DNA of 64,000 bases from Bacillus multifaciens (GTDB lineage: Bacteria; Bacillota; Bacilli; Bacillales; Bacillaceae_G). The position numbers and the translations under genes are program-made. Shown piece by piece: positions 34,320-43,918 of this stretch. The stretch is taken from NCBI RefSeq assembly GCF_030756675.1, contig NZ_JAVBXD010000002.1, positions 124,001 through 188,000 on the forward strand, given 5' to 3'. Within the stretch, counting starts at the first letter, position 1; each line of letters starts with the position of its first letter. The notes below the pieces were generated by a model. It worked only from the letters and a program-made list of their open reading frames with translations, was not told the origin of the DNA and did no database searches.

Positions 34320-35657
34320 GTGCATATTCTTGTTGTTGGTGTTAACTATCGAACAGCCCCTGTAGAAATTCGTGAGAAACTAACGTTCCAGGAAGCAGAA
34401 TTAGAGAAAGCAATGACAACGCTGCAAAAACAAAAAAGTGTATTAGAAAATGTCATTGTATCAACGTGCAATCGAACGGAGATCTATGCTGTAGTAGACC
34501 AGTTACACACAGGACGCTATTATATTAAGAAATTTATGGCTGATTGGTTTCAGCTTGAAATAGAAGAAATTGCACCGTATCTATCTCTATATGAACAAGA
34601 CGGTGCTACAGATCATTTATTCCGCGTAACATGTGGATTAGATTCAATGGTAGTTGGAGAGACGCAAATTTTAGGACAAATTCGTGATAGCTTTTTACTA
34701 GCGCAAGAACTAAAAACGACAGGAACGATATTTAATGAATTGTTTAAACAAGTCGTTACATTAGCGAAACGTGCACATTCTGAAACGACAATTGGTGGCA
34801 ATGCAATGTCAGTCAGTTATGCAGCTGTTGAACTTGGAAAGAAAATTTTTGGTGATTTGAAAGATTGCCATGTTCTTATTCTTGGTGCGGGAAAAATGGG
34901 CGAATTAGCACTGCAGAACTTGTACGGGAGCGGTGCTCATAAAGTAACTGTTATGAATCGTACGTTTGCTAAAGCAGAAACGATGGCAGAAAAATATATG
35001 GGACGTGCAAAGCCGTTGGATCAGTTGCAATGCGCACTGTTAGAAGCTGATATTGTAATTAGCTCAACAGGGGCTACTGAATATGTGATTACGAAAGAAA
35101 TGATGTCCAAAGTAGAAAGTATGCGTTGTGGTCGTCCACTCTTTATGGTTGATATTGCAGTGCCGCGTGATATTGATCCAGCAATTGATACGTTAGAAAG
35201 TGTTTTCTTATATGATATTGATGATTTACAAGGTGTTGTGGAAGCGAATCGTGCTGACCGCTTAAAAGAGGCTGAGAAAATTCAAATTATGATTGAAGAA
35301 GAAATGATTCTATTTAAGTCATGGTTGAATACGCTTGGTGTTGTACCGTTAATTTCGGAACTGCGCGATAAGGCGTTAGCGATTCAAAGTGAAACAATGC
35401 AAAGTCTTGAACGGAAAATTCCAACGTTAACAGAGCGGGAACGAAAAGTGATTAGTAAACACACGAAAAGTATTATTAATCAATTGTTAAAAGATCCGAT
35501 TTTAATTGCGAAAGAGTTAGCGGCTGAAGAAGATGCGAAAGAAAAACTGGCTCTATTTGCGAAAATTTTCGATTTAAATGCGAAAGAAGTAGTGGAAGAG
35601 AGCGAAGCAGAATGGAAGCAAGCTGAGAAGTGGACAGTATCCGCTCCATCTTTGTAA
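34320..35657 (+). CDS. hemA: Glutamyl-tRNA reductase
   Basis: First committed step of C5-type tetrapyrrole synthesis, reducing Glu-tRNA to glutamate-1-semialdehyde. 445 residues. The nucleophile is Cys50 in [30 protein letters not shown] and the NADPH site [13 protein letters not shown] follow, and the C-terminal dimer domain is helical. The start is GTG, 9 nt after GGGGG. First gene of hemAXCDBL; its level is set post-translationally by HemX in B. subtilis. Confidence 0.96.
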   Translation: MHILVVGVNYRTAPVEIREKLTFQEAELEKAMTTLQKQKSVLENVIVSTCNRTEIYAVVDQLHTGRYYIKKFMADWFQLEIEEIAPYLSLYEQDGATDHLFRVTCGLDSMVVGETQILGQIRDSFLLAQELKTTGTIFNELFKQVVTLAKRAHSETTIGGNAMSVSYAAVELGKKIFGDLKDCHVLILGAGKMGELALQNLYGSGAHKVTVMNRTFAKAETMAEKYMGRAKPLDQLQCALLEADIVISSTGATEYVITKEMMSKVESMRCGRPLFMVDIAVPRDIDPAIDTLESVFLYDIDDLQGVVEANRADRLKEAEKIQIMIEEEMILFKSWLNTLGVVPLISELRDKALAIQSETMQSLERKIPTLTERERKVISKHTKSIINQLLKDPILIAKELAAEEDAKEKLALFAKIFDLNAKEVVEESEAEWKQAEKWTVSAPSL

Positions 35658-35673
35658 TGGAGAGGATAAACGG

Positions 35674-36507
35674 ATGGGTGTTTTAAACAATAGCATTATT
35701 TATCATATTGCCATTATTTTATATGCCTGCAGCGTTAGTTTATATTTCATAGATTATTTTCAAAGTAACCGAAGGGCAAATCGAATTGCCTTTTGGTTAC
35801 TTTCTGTTGTATGGGTACTCTATTCCATATTTATGTTACTTCGAGCAACAGAAGCGGAAATTAATCCAATTTTAACGTTATTATCAGGTATTTATTTTTA
35901 TGTATGGCTATTAATTACATTATCATTAATGATTAACCGATTTATGCGCATTGACTTTTTAGTCTTTTTCACAAATATGATTGCGTTTGGCGTAAGCGCT
36001 TTTTCTATTTTTACGCCACTTGGAAAAATGTCGCCGGTGTTAGCCGATCAATTAGTTTCGGGCCTTGTTTATGTGCACGTAGGTATGGCGATTGTTTCTT
36101 ATGCGACATTTACAGTTTCTTTTATTTTTTCCATTATGTATTTAATTCAATATCGTTTATTAAAACAAAAAAAATGGAATGCAAGATTAAGACGGTTAGG
36201 AAATTTACCGAAGCTGGATTCTATGTCATACGGTTTAAATTTATTTTCTGTACCGTTTTTTTTATTGGCCATTTTACTTGGATGTATGTGGGGATATACG
36301 AAGTTAGATAATTTTCACTGGTATGACGCAAAGGTAATCGGATCTTTCATCGTCTTGTTTGTATACTGTGCAGGTATTTATTTACGCGGATCAGATACAT
36401 TACAAGGAAAGAAAATTGCGAGCTGGAATATTGGAGCATTTCTTATTATGCTAATTAATATTTTCTTATTTAGTAGTTTATCGAACTTCCATTTTTGGTA
36501 CTTATAA
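35674..36507 (+). CDS. hemX: HemX, membrane regulator of glutamyl-tRNA reductase
   Basis: 277-residue polytopic protein of the CcsA/CycK cytochrome-assembly superfamily, with about eight hydrophobic segments (for example YHIAIILYACSVSLYFIDYF and IVSYATFTVSFIFSIMYLI). In B. subtilis HemX lowers HemA abundance. It lies 16 bp after hemA. Its stop codon TAA is part of the ACTTATAA target duplication of a MITE, so the gene is intact but its spacing to hemC is changed. Confidence 0.92.
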   Translation: MGVLNNSIIYHIAIILYACSVSLYFIDYFQSNRRANRIAFWLLSVVWVLYSIFMLLRATEAEINPILTLLSGIYFYVWLLITLSLMINRFMRIDFLVFFTNMIAFGVSAFSIFTPLGKMSPVLADQLVSGLVYVHVGMAIVSYATFTVSFIFSIMYLIQYRLLKQKKWNARLRRLGNLPKLDSMSYGLNLFSVPFFLLAILLGCMWGYTKLDNFHWYDAKVIGSFIVLFVYCAGIYLRGSDTLQGKKIASWNIGAFLIMLINIFLFSSLSNFHFWYL

Positions 36508-36698
36508 GGTTTATCACCGTAACATAGGATAGCTTTTTGGATAAACTTCACTGTGAGTGGCGATGCGGGAATAGCGGGGAAAGTGAAGACCCCACAGGCT
36601 TGCCGAGGAGGCTCGCTCTCGCCCGCGGAAAGCGTCTACTCGGAGTGAAGTGTACATCTATATGTCACTTCCGTTTTTGGGTGATGAACCACTTATAA
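36500..36698. mobile_element. MITE family 1, copy 2, inserted at the hemX stop codon
   Basis: 183-bp element (36508-36690) with 11-bp terminal inverted repeats GGTTTATCACC and GGTGATGAACC (10 of 11 match), flanked by a perfect 8-bp duplication ACTTATAA (36500-36507 and 36691-36698). It shares interior sequence with the copy at 7.0 kb, such as GCCCGCGGAAAGCG and GGAGTGAAGTGTACATC. It separates hemX from the hemC ribosome binding site inside an operon. Confidence 0.9.
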
Positions 36699-36713
36699 TG
36701 AGGAGAGAAAAAT

Positions 36714-37643
36714 ATGCGCAAAATTATTGTAGGATCAAGAAAAAGTAAATTGGCATTAACGCAAACAAATTGGTTTATCGATCAATTAAAGGCGCTAGGA
36801 TTGCCGTATGAATTTGAAGTAAAAGAGATTGTAACGAAAGGTGACGTTATTTTAGATGTGACACTTTCGAAAGTAGGCGGCAAAGGCTTATTCGTAAAAG
36901 AGATTGAACATGCGCTCTTAACAAAGGAAATTGATATGGCTGTTCATAGCATGAAGGATATGCCAGCGGTACTTCCTGAGGGATTAACAATTGGATGTAT
37001 TCCAAAACGTGTGGATCCGCGTGATGCGTTTATTTCTAAAAATGGGGAATTGTTTGATGAGTTACCAGAAGGAGCAGTAATCGGTACAAGCAGTTTACGC
37101 CGCAGTGCACAGTTGTTAGCTGTTCGTCCGGATTTACAAGTGAAATGGATTCGTGGAAATATTGATACGAGATTACGAAAGCTAAAAGAAGAAGATTACG
37201 ATGCAATCATTTTAGCTGCTGCGGGACTAAAGCGAATGGGCTGGGCAGATGATGTGATTACAGGGTATTTAGAAGAAACAGTATGTGTACCAGCTGTTGG
37301 TCAAGGTGCGCTATCTATTGAGTGTCGCGAGGATGATGCGGATTTATTACAATTATTAAGTCATTTAAATGATCATATAACAGCGAGAACAGTAGAAGCA
37401 GAACGTGTATTTCTACATAAGTTAGAAGGAGGTTGCCAAGTTCCGATTGCTGGATATGCAACACTCAAAGAAGATGGCCAAATTGAATTAACAGCTCTTG
37501 TTGGATCGACAGATGGCACTGTCTTATTAAAAGAAGTTGTTGTTGGTGAACATGCAGGGGAAGTTGGAGAGCGAGCAGCAGACTTGTTAATCGGGCAAGG
37601 AGCAAAGGAACTGATTGCCGCAGCAAATCAGGGGGCAAATTAG
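36714..37643 (+). CDS. hemC: Porphobilinogen deaminase
   Basis: Builds hydroxymethylbilane from four porphobilinogens. 309 residues; Cys241 in [13 protein letters not shown] carries the dipyrromethane cofactor, and [18 protein letters not shown] with HSMKDMP bind the substrate. GAGGAGAG precedes the ATG. An upstream 183-bp MITE separates it from hemX. hemD begins 4 bp after its stop. Confidence 0.97.
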   Translation: MRKIIVGSRKSKLALTQTNWFIDQLKALGLPYEFEVKEIVTKGDVILDVTLSKVGGKGLFVKEIEHALLTKEIDMAVHSMKDMPAVLPEGLTIGCIPKRVDPRDAFISKNGELFDELPEGAVIGTSSLRRSAQLLAVRPDLQVKWIRGNIDTRLRKLKEEDYDAIILAAAGLKRMGWADDVITGYLEETVCVPAVGQGALSIECREDDADLLQLLSHLNDHITARTVEAERVFLHKLEGGCQVPIAGYATLKEDGQIELTALVGSTDGTVLLKEVVVGEHAGEVGERAADLLIGQGAKELIAAANQGAN

Positions 37644-37647
37644 CAAT

Positions 37648-38403
37648 ATGACCTTCCTTTGTGGAAAAACAGTGCTAATTACAAGAGCCCAGCAACAAGC
37701 GAAGCAAATGAGTACAGCAGTGCAAAAACAGGGCGGAATTCCAGTGGAAATTCCGCTTTTACATATAACAGCGGCTGCCCATGAGCAATTTCAACAAGTG
37801 TGTGAGGAATTAAGCACATATGATTGGATTGTTTTCACAAGTAAAAATGGTGTAAATTTTTTTCTAGATGGTGCAGGGCAACCGTTGCCGCATACGATGA
37901 AAATTGCCGCAGTCGGTGTGAAGACAAAGCAAGAATTAGAGCGCCGCGGCTACGATGTTCATTTTGTACCAACTACATTTGTAGCTGAAGTTTTTGCGAA
38001 GGAATTTGTGAATCATATACGAAGTGGGACTCGTATATTACTGCCAAAAGGAAATTTAGCGAGAGATGTAATACGAGAGGCACTGCGGAATCACGGTGCA
38101 ACTGTCCGTGACCTTGTTGTATATGAAACAACAGTCCATCTGCAAATACGCGAACAACTTATCGACGCCTTGCAATCAAGAGAAATTGATGTGATTACTT
38201 TTACGAGCCCGTCAACTGTACAGAGTTTTCTTGCATTGCTTGAAGGTGAAAACTGGAGAGAATGGGTAAAAGGATGTACAATTGCTTGTATAGGTCCTGT
38301 TACAGAACGAGAAGCCCGAAAGTATTTTCAAAATCTTCTCGTTCCGACAGAATATACAGTTGAAGCTATGTTACAATGCATTTCAGAAAATACAATAAAG
38401 TGA
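37648..38403 (+). CDS. hemD: Uroporphyrinogen-III synthase
   Basis: Closes hydroxymethylbilane with ring D inversion. 251 residues, two alternating domains with weak conservation: [28 protein letters not shown], and [17 protein letters not shown] are family hallmarks. Start MTFLCGK is the ATG 4 bp after the hemC stop; a longer frame into hemC is less likely. A second HemD-like domain is fused to CobA at 14 kb. Confidence 0.93.
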   Translation: MTFLCGKTVLITRAQQQAKQMSTAVQKQGGIPVEIPLLHITAAAHEQFQQVCEELSTYDWIVFTSKNGVNFFLDGAGQPLPHTMKIAAVGVKTKQELERRGYDVHFVPTTFVAEVFAKEFVNHIRSGTRILLPKGNLARDVIREALRNHGATVRDLVVYETTVHLQIREQLIDALQSREIDVITFTSPSTVQSFLALLEGENWREWVKGCTIACIGPVTEREARKYFQNLLVPTEYTVEAMLQCISENTIK

Positions 38404-38431
38404 AACTTTAAGAATTGGAGATGGAAAAGTT

Positions 38432-39421
38432 ATGAATCCTTTACAATTTAACCGTCATCGTCGTTTAAGACAAAGTGCAAATATGCGTGCTCTTGTGCGT
38501 GAAACACATTTACATACAGAAGATTTCATTTATCCGATTTTTGTTCTAGAAGGAGAAAATAAGCGTAATGAAGTTCCTTCTATGCCAGGTGTATATCAAA
38601 TATCATTAGATCATCTGCAAGCAGAAATGCAAGAAGTTGTTGATTTAGGCATTCGCTCTGTTATTGTGTTCGGTTTACCTGCTGAAAAAGATGAAGTCGG
38701 TTCTTCCGCTTATTGTGAGCATGGAATTGTACAACGTGCCATTTCACAAATTAAAGAGCAGTTTCCAGAGCTAGTTGTTGTTGCAGATACATGTTTATGC
38801 CAATATACAAGTCACGGACATTGCGGTGTAATTGAAGACGGGACGATTGTAAACGATGCATCACTTGAATTACTTGCGAAAACAGCGGTAAGTCAAGCGA
38901 AAGCAGGAGCGGATATTATTGCGCCGTCTAATATGATGGATGGGTTTGTAACCGCTATTCGTCATGCGTTAGATGAAAATGGCTTTACGCATGTTCCGGT
39001 TATGTCATACGCAGTGAAATATGCGTCTGCTTTTTACGGACCGTTTCGCGATGCTGCACATGGTGCACCGCAATTTGGGGATCGTAAAACATATCAAATG
39101 GACTCGGCAAATCGCTTAGAAGCTATTCGTGAAGCTGAATCTGATGTGATGGAAGGAGCAGATTTCTTAATAGTAAAGCCAGCGCTTTCTTATTTAGATA
39201 TTATTCGTGATGTAAAAAATAACTTTAACCTTCCAGTTGTTGCATATAACGTGAGCGGTGAATACTCAATGATTAAAGCAGCAGCGCAAAATGGTTGGAT
39301 TAATGAAAAAGACATTGTTCTTGAAAAATTATTAAGCATGAAGCGTGCGGGAGCAGATTTAATTATCACCTATCATGCAAAAGACGCAGCGAGATGGTTA
39401 CAAGAAGGAGGCGCACAATAA
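38432..39421 (+). CDS. hemB: Delta-aminolevulinic acid dehydratase
   Basis: Condenses two aminolevulinates to porphobilinogen. 329 residues. The zinc cysteines are in [14 protein letters not shown]; the Schiff-base lysines are in [17 protein letters not shown] and [11 protein letters not shown]. Its TAA shares a base with the ATG of hemL. Confidence 0.97.
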   Translation: MNPLQFNRHRRLRQSANMRALVRETHLHTEDFIYPIFVLEGENKRNEVPSMPGVYQISLDHLQAEMQEVVDLGIRSVIVFGLPAEKDEVGSSAYCEHGIVQRAISQIKEQFPELVVVADTCLCQYTSHGHCGVIEDGTIVNDASLELLAKTAVSQAKAGADIIAPSNMMDGFVTAIRHALDENGFTHVPVMSYAVKYASAFYGPFRDAAHGAPQFGDRKTYQMDSANRLEAIREAESDVMEGADFLIVKPALSYLDIIRDVKNNFNLPVVAYNVSGEYSMIKAAAQNGWINEKDIVLEKLLSMKRAGADLIITYHAKDAARWLQEGGAQ

Positions 39422-40710
39422 TGAAAAGTTTTGAGAAATCGATTGAAGCATTTGAAACAGCAAAAGATTTAATGCCGGGCGGTGTAAATAGCCCAGTGCG
39501 TGCTTTTAAATCTGTCGGTATGAATCCGTTATTTATGGAGCGCGGAAAAGGCTCTAAAGTTTATGATATTGATGGAAATGAATATATTGATTACGTACTA
39601 TCATGGGGGCCGCTTATTCATGGTCACTCCAACGACCAAGTTGTGGAAGCGTTAAAAGCAGTAGTAGAAAAAGGAACAAGCTTCGGAGCGCCGACGGAAA
39701 TTGAAAATAAACTAGCGCAGCTTGTAATCGACCGCGTTCCGTCTATTGAAATTGTACGCATGGTTAACTCTGGAACAGAGGCGACGATGAGTGCGCTTCG
39801 CTTAGCGCGCGGTTATACAGGACGCAATAAAATTTTAAAATTTGAAGGCTGCTACCATGGACATGGTGATTCCCTTTTAATTAAAGCTGGTTCTGGTGTT
39901 GCTACGCTTGGCTTACCTGATAGCCCTGGCGTACCAGAAGGCGTTGCGAAAAATACGATTACGGTTGCGTATAACGACTTAGAAAGCGTGAAATATGCAT
40001 TTGAACAGTTCGGTGATGATATTGCGTGTATCATTGTAGAGCCAGTAGCTGGAAATATGGGTGTTGTACCACCACTTCCAGGGTTTTTACAAGGTCTGCG
40101 TGATGTGACAACAGAATACGGGGCACTTCTCATTTTTGATGAAGTGATGACGGGCTTCCGCGTAGCTTATAATTGCGGACAAGGATATTTTGGGGTAACA
40201 CCTGATTTAACATGTTTAGGGAAAGTAATTGGCGGCGGACTTCCGGTCGGAGCATATGGTGGTAAAGCTGAAATTATGAAGCAAGTAGCACCGAGTGGAC
40301 CAATTTATCAAGCTGGTACATTATCTGGTAATCCATTAGCAATGACAGCAGGATATGAAACGCTTGTCCAGTTAACACCAGAAAGCTATAAAGAATTTGA
40401 ACGTAAGGCGGAAATGCTTGAAAAAGGTTTACATGAAGTAGCGGTAAAATATGGTATTCCGCATTGTATCAATCGTGCTGGTTCTATGGTCGGTATTTTC
40501 TTTACAGATGAAAAAGTTATCAATTACGAAACAGCAAAGACGTCTAATTTAGAATATTTTGCAGCATATTATCGTGAAATGGTAGAACAAGGTGTGTTCT
40601 TACCACCTTCTCAATTTGAAGGCTTGTTCTTATCAACAGCACATAGCGATGCTGATATTGAAGCAACGATTGCTGCTGCAGAAATTGCTATGTCGAAATT
40701 AAAAGGGTAA
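39421..40710 (+). CDS. hemL: Glutamate-1-semialdehyde 2,1-aminomutase
   Basis: PLP enzyme making 5-aminolevulinate, 429 residues. [20 protein letters not shown] and [11 protein letters not shown] are PLP-binding segments and the Schiff-base Lys is in [17 protein letters not shown]. The start overlaps the hemB stop as TAATG, behind GGAGGCG. Last gene of the operon; the only terminator after it is supplied by a repeat element. Confidence 0.97.
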   Translation: MKSFEKSIEAFETAKDLMPGGVNSPVRAFKSVGMNPLFMERGKGSKVYDIDGNEYIDYVLSWGPLIHGHSNDQVVEALKAVVEKGTSFGAPTEIENKLAQLVIDRVPSIEIVRMVNSGTEATMSALRLARGYTGRNKILKFEGCYHGHGDSLLIKAGSGVATLGLPDSPGVPEGVAKNTITVAYNDLESVKYAFEQFGDDIACIIVEPVAGNMGVVPPLPGFLQGLRDVTTEYGALLIFDEVMTGFRVAYNCGQGYFGVTPDLTCLGKVIGGGLPVGAYGGKAEIMKQVAPSGPIYQAGTLSGNPLAMTAGYETLVQLTPESYKEFERKAEMLEKGLHEVAVKYGIPHCINRAGSMVGIFFTDEKVINYETAKTSNLEYFAAYYREMVEQGVFLPPSQFEGLFLSTAHSDADIEATIAAAEIAMSKLKG

Positions 40711-40900
40711 AAAACCTTTTTCTTTAGGGGAGGCGAGAGGACCTGGCCGCGCGTAGAAGCGGTCAGGTCCTTTTTTAGCCATGTCCGTTGTGAAAACAAA
40801 GAGAGGAAGCAAGTGGTGATTCCCTTTTATTTTGGATGGCAGTGGTTTGTATGTTGAAAAAATAAAATGGATTTGTATATAAATACTAGTTGAAATCATA
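40709..40900 (+). repeat. ~190-bp interspersed repeat, copy D (first half of a tandem dimer)
   Basis: Begins at the hemL stop codon. It carries the best preserved hairpin of the family and ends with AAAATGGATTTGTATATAAA, equivalent to the end of copy A. Copy E follows head to tail. Confidence 0.78.
40739..40776 (+). terminator. Terminator of hemAXCDBL inside repeat copy D
   Basis: 12-bp stem GGACCTGGCCGC/GCGGTCAGGTCC with one G-U pair, 8-nt loop, then six T. No other terminator lies between hemL and spoVID. Confidence 0.88.
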
Positions 40901-41050
40901 GCATTCCCCTTTTCTTTAGAAGAGGTGAGAGGTCCTGGCCGTGCATAGAAGCGGTCAGGTCCTTTTTTGTTTCTAGTGTGAAAATAAAGAGAGAAGACGA
41001 GTGCAAGTCACTTCTAGTTTTTGGGCACAGTAATTTTTTTATTCATAAAG
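40901..41050 (+). repeat. ~190-bp interspersed repeat, copy E (second half of a tandem dimer)
   Basis: Core GCATAGAAGCGGTCAGGTCC followed by a T run; its hairpin (40931-40978) has one mismatch and may be a second terminator. It lies about 190 bp after copy D. Confidence 0.72.
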
Positions 41051-41105
41051 TCTCTATTCCCCACATAAACCTGTAATGACATATAGTTTGAGAGGGGGAT
41101 ACGAA

Positions 41106-42080
41106 GTGGCAGCAGATCAACAAACTTCATTGCGGTTTTCGTTGAAAGAATCTGTATGGTTCCAAAAAGGACAGGAAGTCAGTGAATTACTTTCGATTTC
41201 ATTAGATCCTGATGTTGCTATAGAAGAGCGTGAATATGAAATTGTTGTATTTGGACAGCTAGATTTGACAGGAGAATATATCCCGAAAGAAGAAACAGAG
41301 GCGTTTTCATTACGAGAATTATCACCAGCACGTACGATAGATTATGTGGAAATGCGCGATGATGGGGTAAATGAATTAGTACATTCGTTTCCATTGGAGA
41401 TTTCCATTCCACGCGGTCGTGTGAAGCAGGCTGAAGATTTGTATGTGGATATTGAAGAATTTGATTATGAACTGTTAGAAAATGGTTGTTTGCAGCTTTT
41501 AGCGGATATTTCAATTCATGGATTGTGTGACGAAGAGCGTGAAGTGGAAGAAACAGTAGAAGAAGAGAAACTAGAAGAAGAAGTGGTAGAGACTGATGAA
41601 TGGGAAGATTATGCTTTTGAGCCATTTCAGCTAGAAGCTCGTCAAGAACCGGAGCTTGAATTAGATGAGGAGGAAGAAAGCGAAGAAGTGGAACAAAGGC
41701 AACAAGAAGAACAAAGACAACAGGAAGAACAAAGACAACAGGAAGAACAAAGACATGAAGAAATTGCCGCGCCGCAATTGGTCTTTGGACACAAAGGAGC
41801 GAAAATACAAAATATTGATGAGGAAGAGCAAGAAGAAGTTTTATATTCACAGCGGGATGAAAATGCGCTATATTTAACAAAATTATTTTCAAAGCAACCA
41901 GAAGATGAATTTACAAAGCTGCGACTATATTTTGTGCAAGAAGGTGATACGATCGAATCTGTTGCAGAGCGATATGATACTTCCGTGCAACATTTACATC
42001 GTATCAATCAAACCGAGGATTTGTATTTAACAGCAGGACAAATTTTATATATACCAGTCCCAAGGGCAAAAGCAAAGTGA
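41106..42080 (+). CDS. spoVID: Spore coat assembly protein SpoVID
   Basis: Morphogenetic protein that lets the coat encase the forespore. 324 residues. An N-terminal beta-rich domain (about 1-150) is followed by a very acidic region rich in Glu, a short tandem repeat EQRQQE and a C-terminal LysM domain (YFVQEGDTIESVAERYDT). B. subtilis SpoVID is much longer (about 575) because of its acidic middle. The start is GTG, 8 nt after GAGAGGGGG; an upstream ATG overlaps that site and is rejected. Position after hemL is conserved. Confidence 0.9.
   Translation: MAADQQTSLRFSLKESVWFQKGQEVSELLSISLDPDVAIEEREYEIVVFGQLDLTGEYIPKEETEAFSLRELSPARTIDYVEMRDDGVNELVHSFPLEISIPRGRVKQAEDLYVDIEEFDYELLENGCLQLLADISIHGLCDEEREVEETVEEEKLEEEVVETDEWEDYAFEPFQLEARQEPELELDEEEESEEVEQRQQEEQRQQEEQRQQEEQRHEEIAAPQLVFGHKGAKIQNIDEEEQEEVLYSQRDENALYLTKLFSKQPEDEFTKLRLYFVQEGDTIESVAERYDTSVQHLHRINQTEDLYLTAGQILYIPVPRAKAK
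41694..41759 (+). repeat. 18-bp tandem repeat inside spoVID
   Basis: Three full units of CAAAGACAACAGGAAGAA (the first with two changes) and a partial fourth, encoding QRQQEE units in the acidic linker. In-frame copy changes would only alter linker length. Confidence 0.85.
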
Positions 42081-42144
42081 GTGAAGAGAAATCTTCCTCA
42101 CCTCTTTTCTGTTTCACGCTCCTGTAGAAAGGGTCGTTGTTCGT

Positions 42145-43170
42145 ATGGGCATGGAATTACGAGAGCGTTATGCGTCTATTTTGCAGCTATATCAATTAGA
42201 TCCTGAGCATATTGAGGAATATGGGAATGTAATCAAAATTTATACGAACCAAGGTCCATATGCGTTAAAAAAATTGCCTCCTCAAAAATTAGAACGAAGC
42301 AATCTTATGTATTATGTTCAATTTTTACGAGAAAAAGGATTTACGAATTTTGCCCCAATTTATCATACGAAAGATGGAAGGCACGTTTTAAGTGACGGTG
42401 AGCATAGTTATTATTTAATGCCTTGGCTTGGAAGTGCAGAGAGTCAAGGAGAAGAAAATGATCAGTATCATAAAATGTTTCAAACACTTGCTATGATGCA
42501 TAAAAAAACAGTGCGAGAAGAAGATGTGACAGAAGAAGCGATTCAAGGACATTTTGATACGATTTCAAATCGCTGGGAACAAGACAGCGTGTTACTAGAG
42601 GAATTTTTAGTTGACTCAGAAGCAAAGTGGTATATGTCTCCGTTTGAATTACAATATTGCACGTACTTTCATCAAGTAATGCGTGCTCATGAATTTGCGA
42701 AGAAACAACTTACAGAATGGCATGAAGCGATGAAAGAAAAAGAAAAAACACGTATTTCATTTACTCATGGCAATGTTTCCATGAATCATTTTTTATTCGA
42801 TTATCAGCGGAACGGTTATTTTATTAGTTTAGAAGATGCGCAGTTTGCTACCCCGGTTCAAGATATTGTTCAATTTTACTCGCGCTCCTTTAACACGTAT
42901 CCAATTGCAAGAAATGATCGATATGAGTGGTACCAAATATATCAAAAGAATTTTGCGTTTACGAAAGAAGAAAAGCTACTTATGCTTGCATATTTAGCAT
43001 ATCCTAAACCATTTATTAAACAAGTGAATACCTATGCAAATGCTCGAAATACTCGTAATAAAACAAAGGAGTTACATGATGTGAAAATGCTTCAGCAATC
43101 ACATTGGCTTATAAGCAATATTGAATATTTCGTGGCACAGCTTCAAACTGCTGAGCATCAAGCGAAGTAA
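42145..43170 (+). CDS. ysxE: YsxE, CotS-family spore protein
   Basis: 341-residue protein of the CotS/YutH aminoglycoside-phosphotransferase-like fold. SFTHGNVSMNHFLFD corresponds to the catalytic loop and ISLEDAQFATPVQDIVQFY to the metal-binding motif of that fold, though the classical HGD is HGN here, so kinase activity is doubtful. It follows spoVID as in B. subtilis, where ysxE is made in the mother cell and the protein localises to the spore coat. Confidence 0.88.
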   Translation: MGMELRERYASILQLYQLDPEHIEEYGNVIKIYTNQGPYALKKLPPQKLERSNLMYYVQFLREKGFTNFAPIYHTKDGRHVLSDGEHSYYLMPWLGSAESQGEENDQYHKMFQTLAMMHKKTVREEDVTEEAIQGHFDTISNRWEQDSVLLEEFLVDSEAKWYMSPFELQYCTYFHQVMRAHEFAKKQLTEWHEAMKEKEKTRISFTHGNVSMNHFLFDYQRNGYFISLEDAQFATPVQDIVQFYSRSFNTYPIARNDRYEWYQIYQKNFAFTKEEKLLMLAYLAYPKPFIKQVNTYANARNTRNKTKELHDVKMLQQSHWLISNIEYFVAQLQTAEHQAK

Positions 43171-43197
43171 AAAAATAGCCGTAGCCTCAAGAAGAGG

Positions 43198-43392
43198 TTA
43201 CGGCTGATAATGTAAACGAATCGTTGCCGCGATAAAAATAGCAAGAATAACAAAATCTAAAAACGTAGGGAGCAGCAAAGTACGAATGCCTTGGAAAATC
43301 GTAAGTGGAATTGCAAAATCAGAAAACATCGTTTGTAAATTTCTTATCCAAGAAGGGGATGAAAAGTTGTACGTGCGTCGAAAGCGTCGCAT
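43198..43392 (-). CDS. Small single-span membrane protein
   Basis: 64 residues starting MRRFRRTYNF, set by CGGAGGA upstream of that ATG; a frame 28 codons longer lacks one. A positively charged N-terminus is followed by a hydrophobic C-terminal segment FLDFVILAIFIAAT. It converges on ysxE. Family not recognised. Confidence 0.6.
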   Translation of the reverse strand: MRRFRRTYNFSSPSWIRNLQTMFSDFAIPLTIFQGIRTLLLPTFLDFVILAIFIAATIRLHYQP

Positions 43393-43679
43393 AATTGTCC
43401 TCCGTATTATAACCTTCTCTAGAATAGAATCATAAGAGAAGTGGAAATGTGATATTACAATATGCAGGATGGGCATCTAATGTGCTTGTGCTGCACTTTT
43501 TTCATTTTCTTTGCATATGTTATAAAAAACTTGGTTAAGCTTATTGGAAATAGAATGTAATAATTGTAGATATAAGTCGAAAAATATTTTTATCTTGACG
43601 AATGTAGTTTCGTTTTTTACACTATTGTATATAATAAATAACAATTATATAAATGCATTGAAGGGGAAGAGTATAACAT

Positions 43680-43900
43680 TAAACGTCTGCAGAGAGGAGA
43701 ATTATTAGCTGTGAGATTCTCTAGATAGTCATGTTAGAAGGTAGCCCTGGAGCATCTTTTCTGAACGGAGTCATTCTCATTAGGAAAAGACGGGTCTGTC
43801 CGTTATCAAATCAAGAGTATAAGCAAATTTTGAATTTGTTTGTAAATAAAGGTGGTACCACGATGTCCCTCGTCCTTTTTGGATGAGGGGCATTTTTTAT
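43680..43900 (+). promoter_or_regulatory. T-box riboswitch for tRNA-Val upstream of valS
   Basis: The T-box core AAGGTGGTACCACG is at 43849-43862; its UGGU bulge fits a tRNA with discriminator A, as in tRNA-Val. The stem I base pairs GAGAAT (43697-43702) with ATTCTC (43773-43778), and the specifier GTC (valine) lies just before it at 43770-43772. The terminator stem (43863-43892: ATGTCCCTCGTCC and GGATGAGGGGCAT, T run) follows. Uncharged tRNA-Val would stabilise the antiterminator. TTGACG with TACACT at 17 bp (43595-43623) is a possible promoter. Confidence 0.92.
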
Positions 43901-43918
43901 TTTTAAGGAGGGAAAAAT

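Noticed and set aside
41076-41105. Upstream ATG for spoVID
   Set aside because: It would place the strong GAGAGGGGG ribosome binding site inside the coding sequence; the GTG downstream has ideal spacing.
41218-41892. 224-codon frame antisense to spoVID
   Set aside because: Antisense shadow of the Glu-rich repeat region, giving Leu-rich nonsense protein with no start signals.
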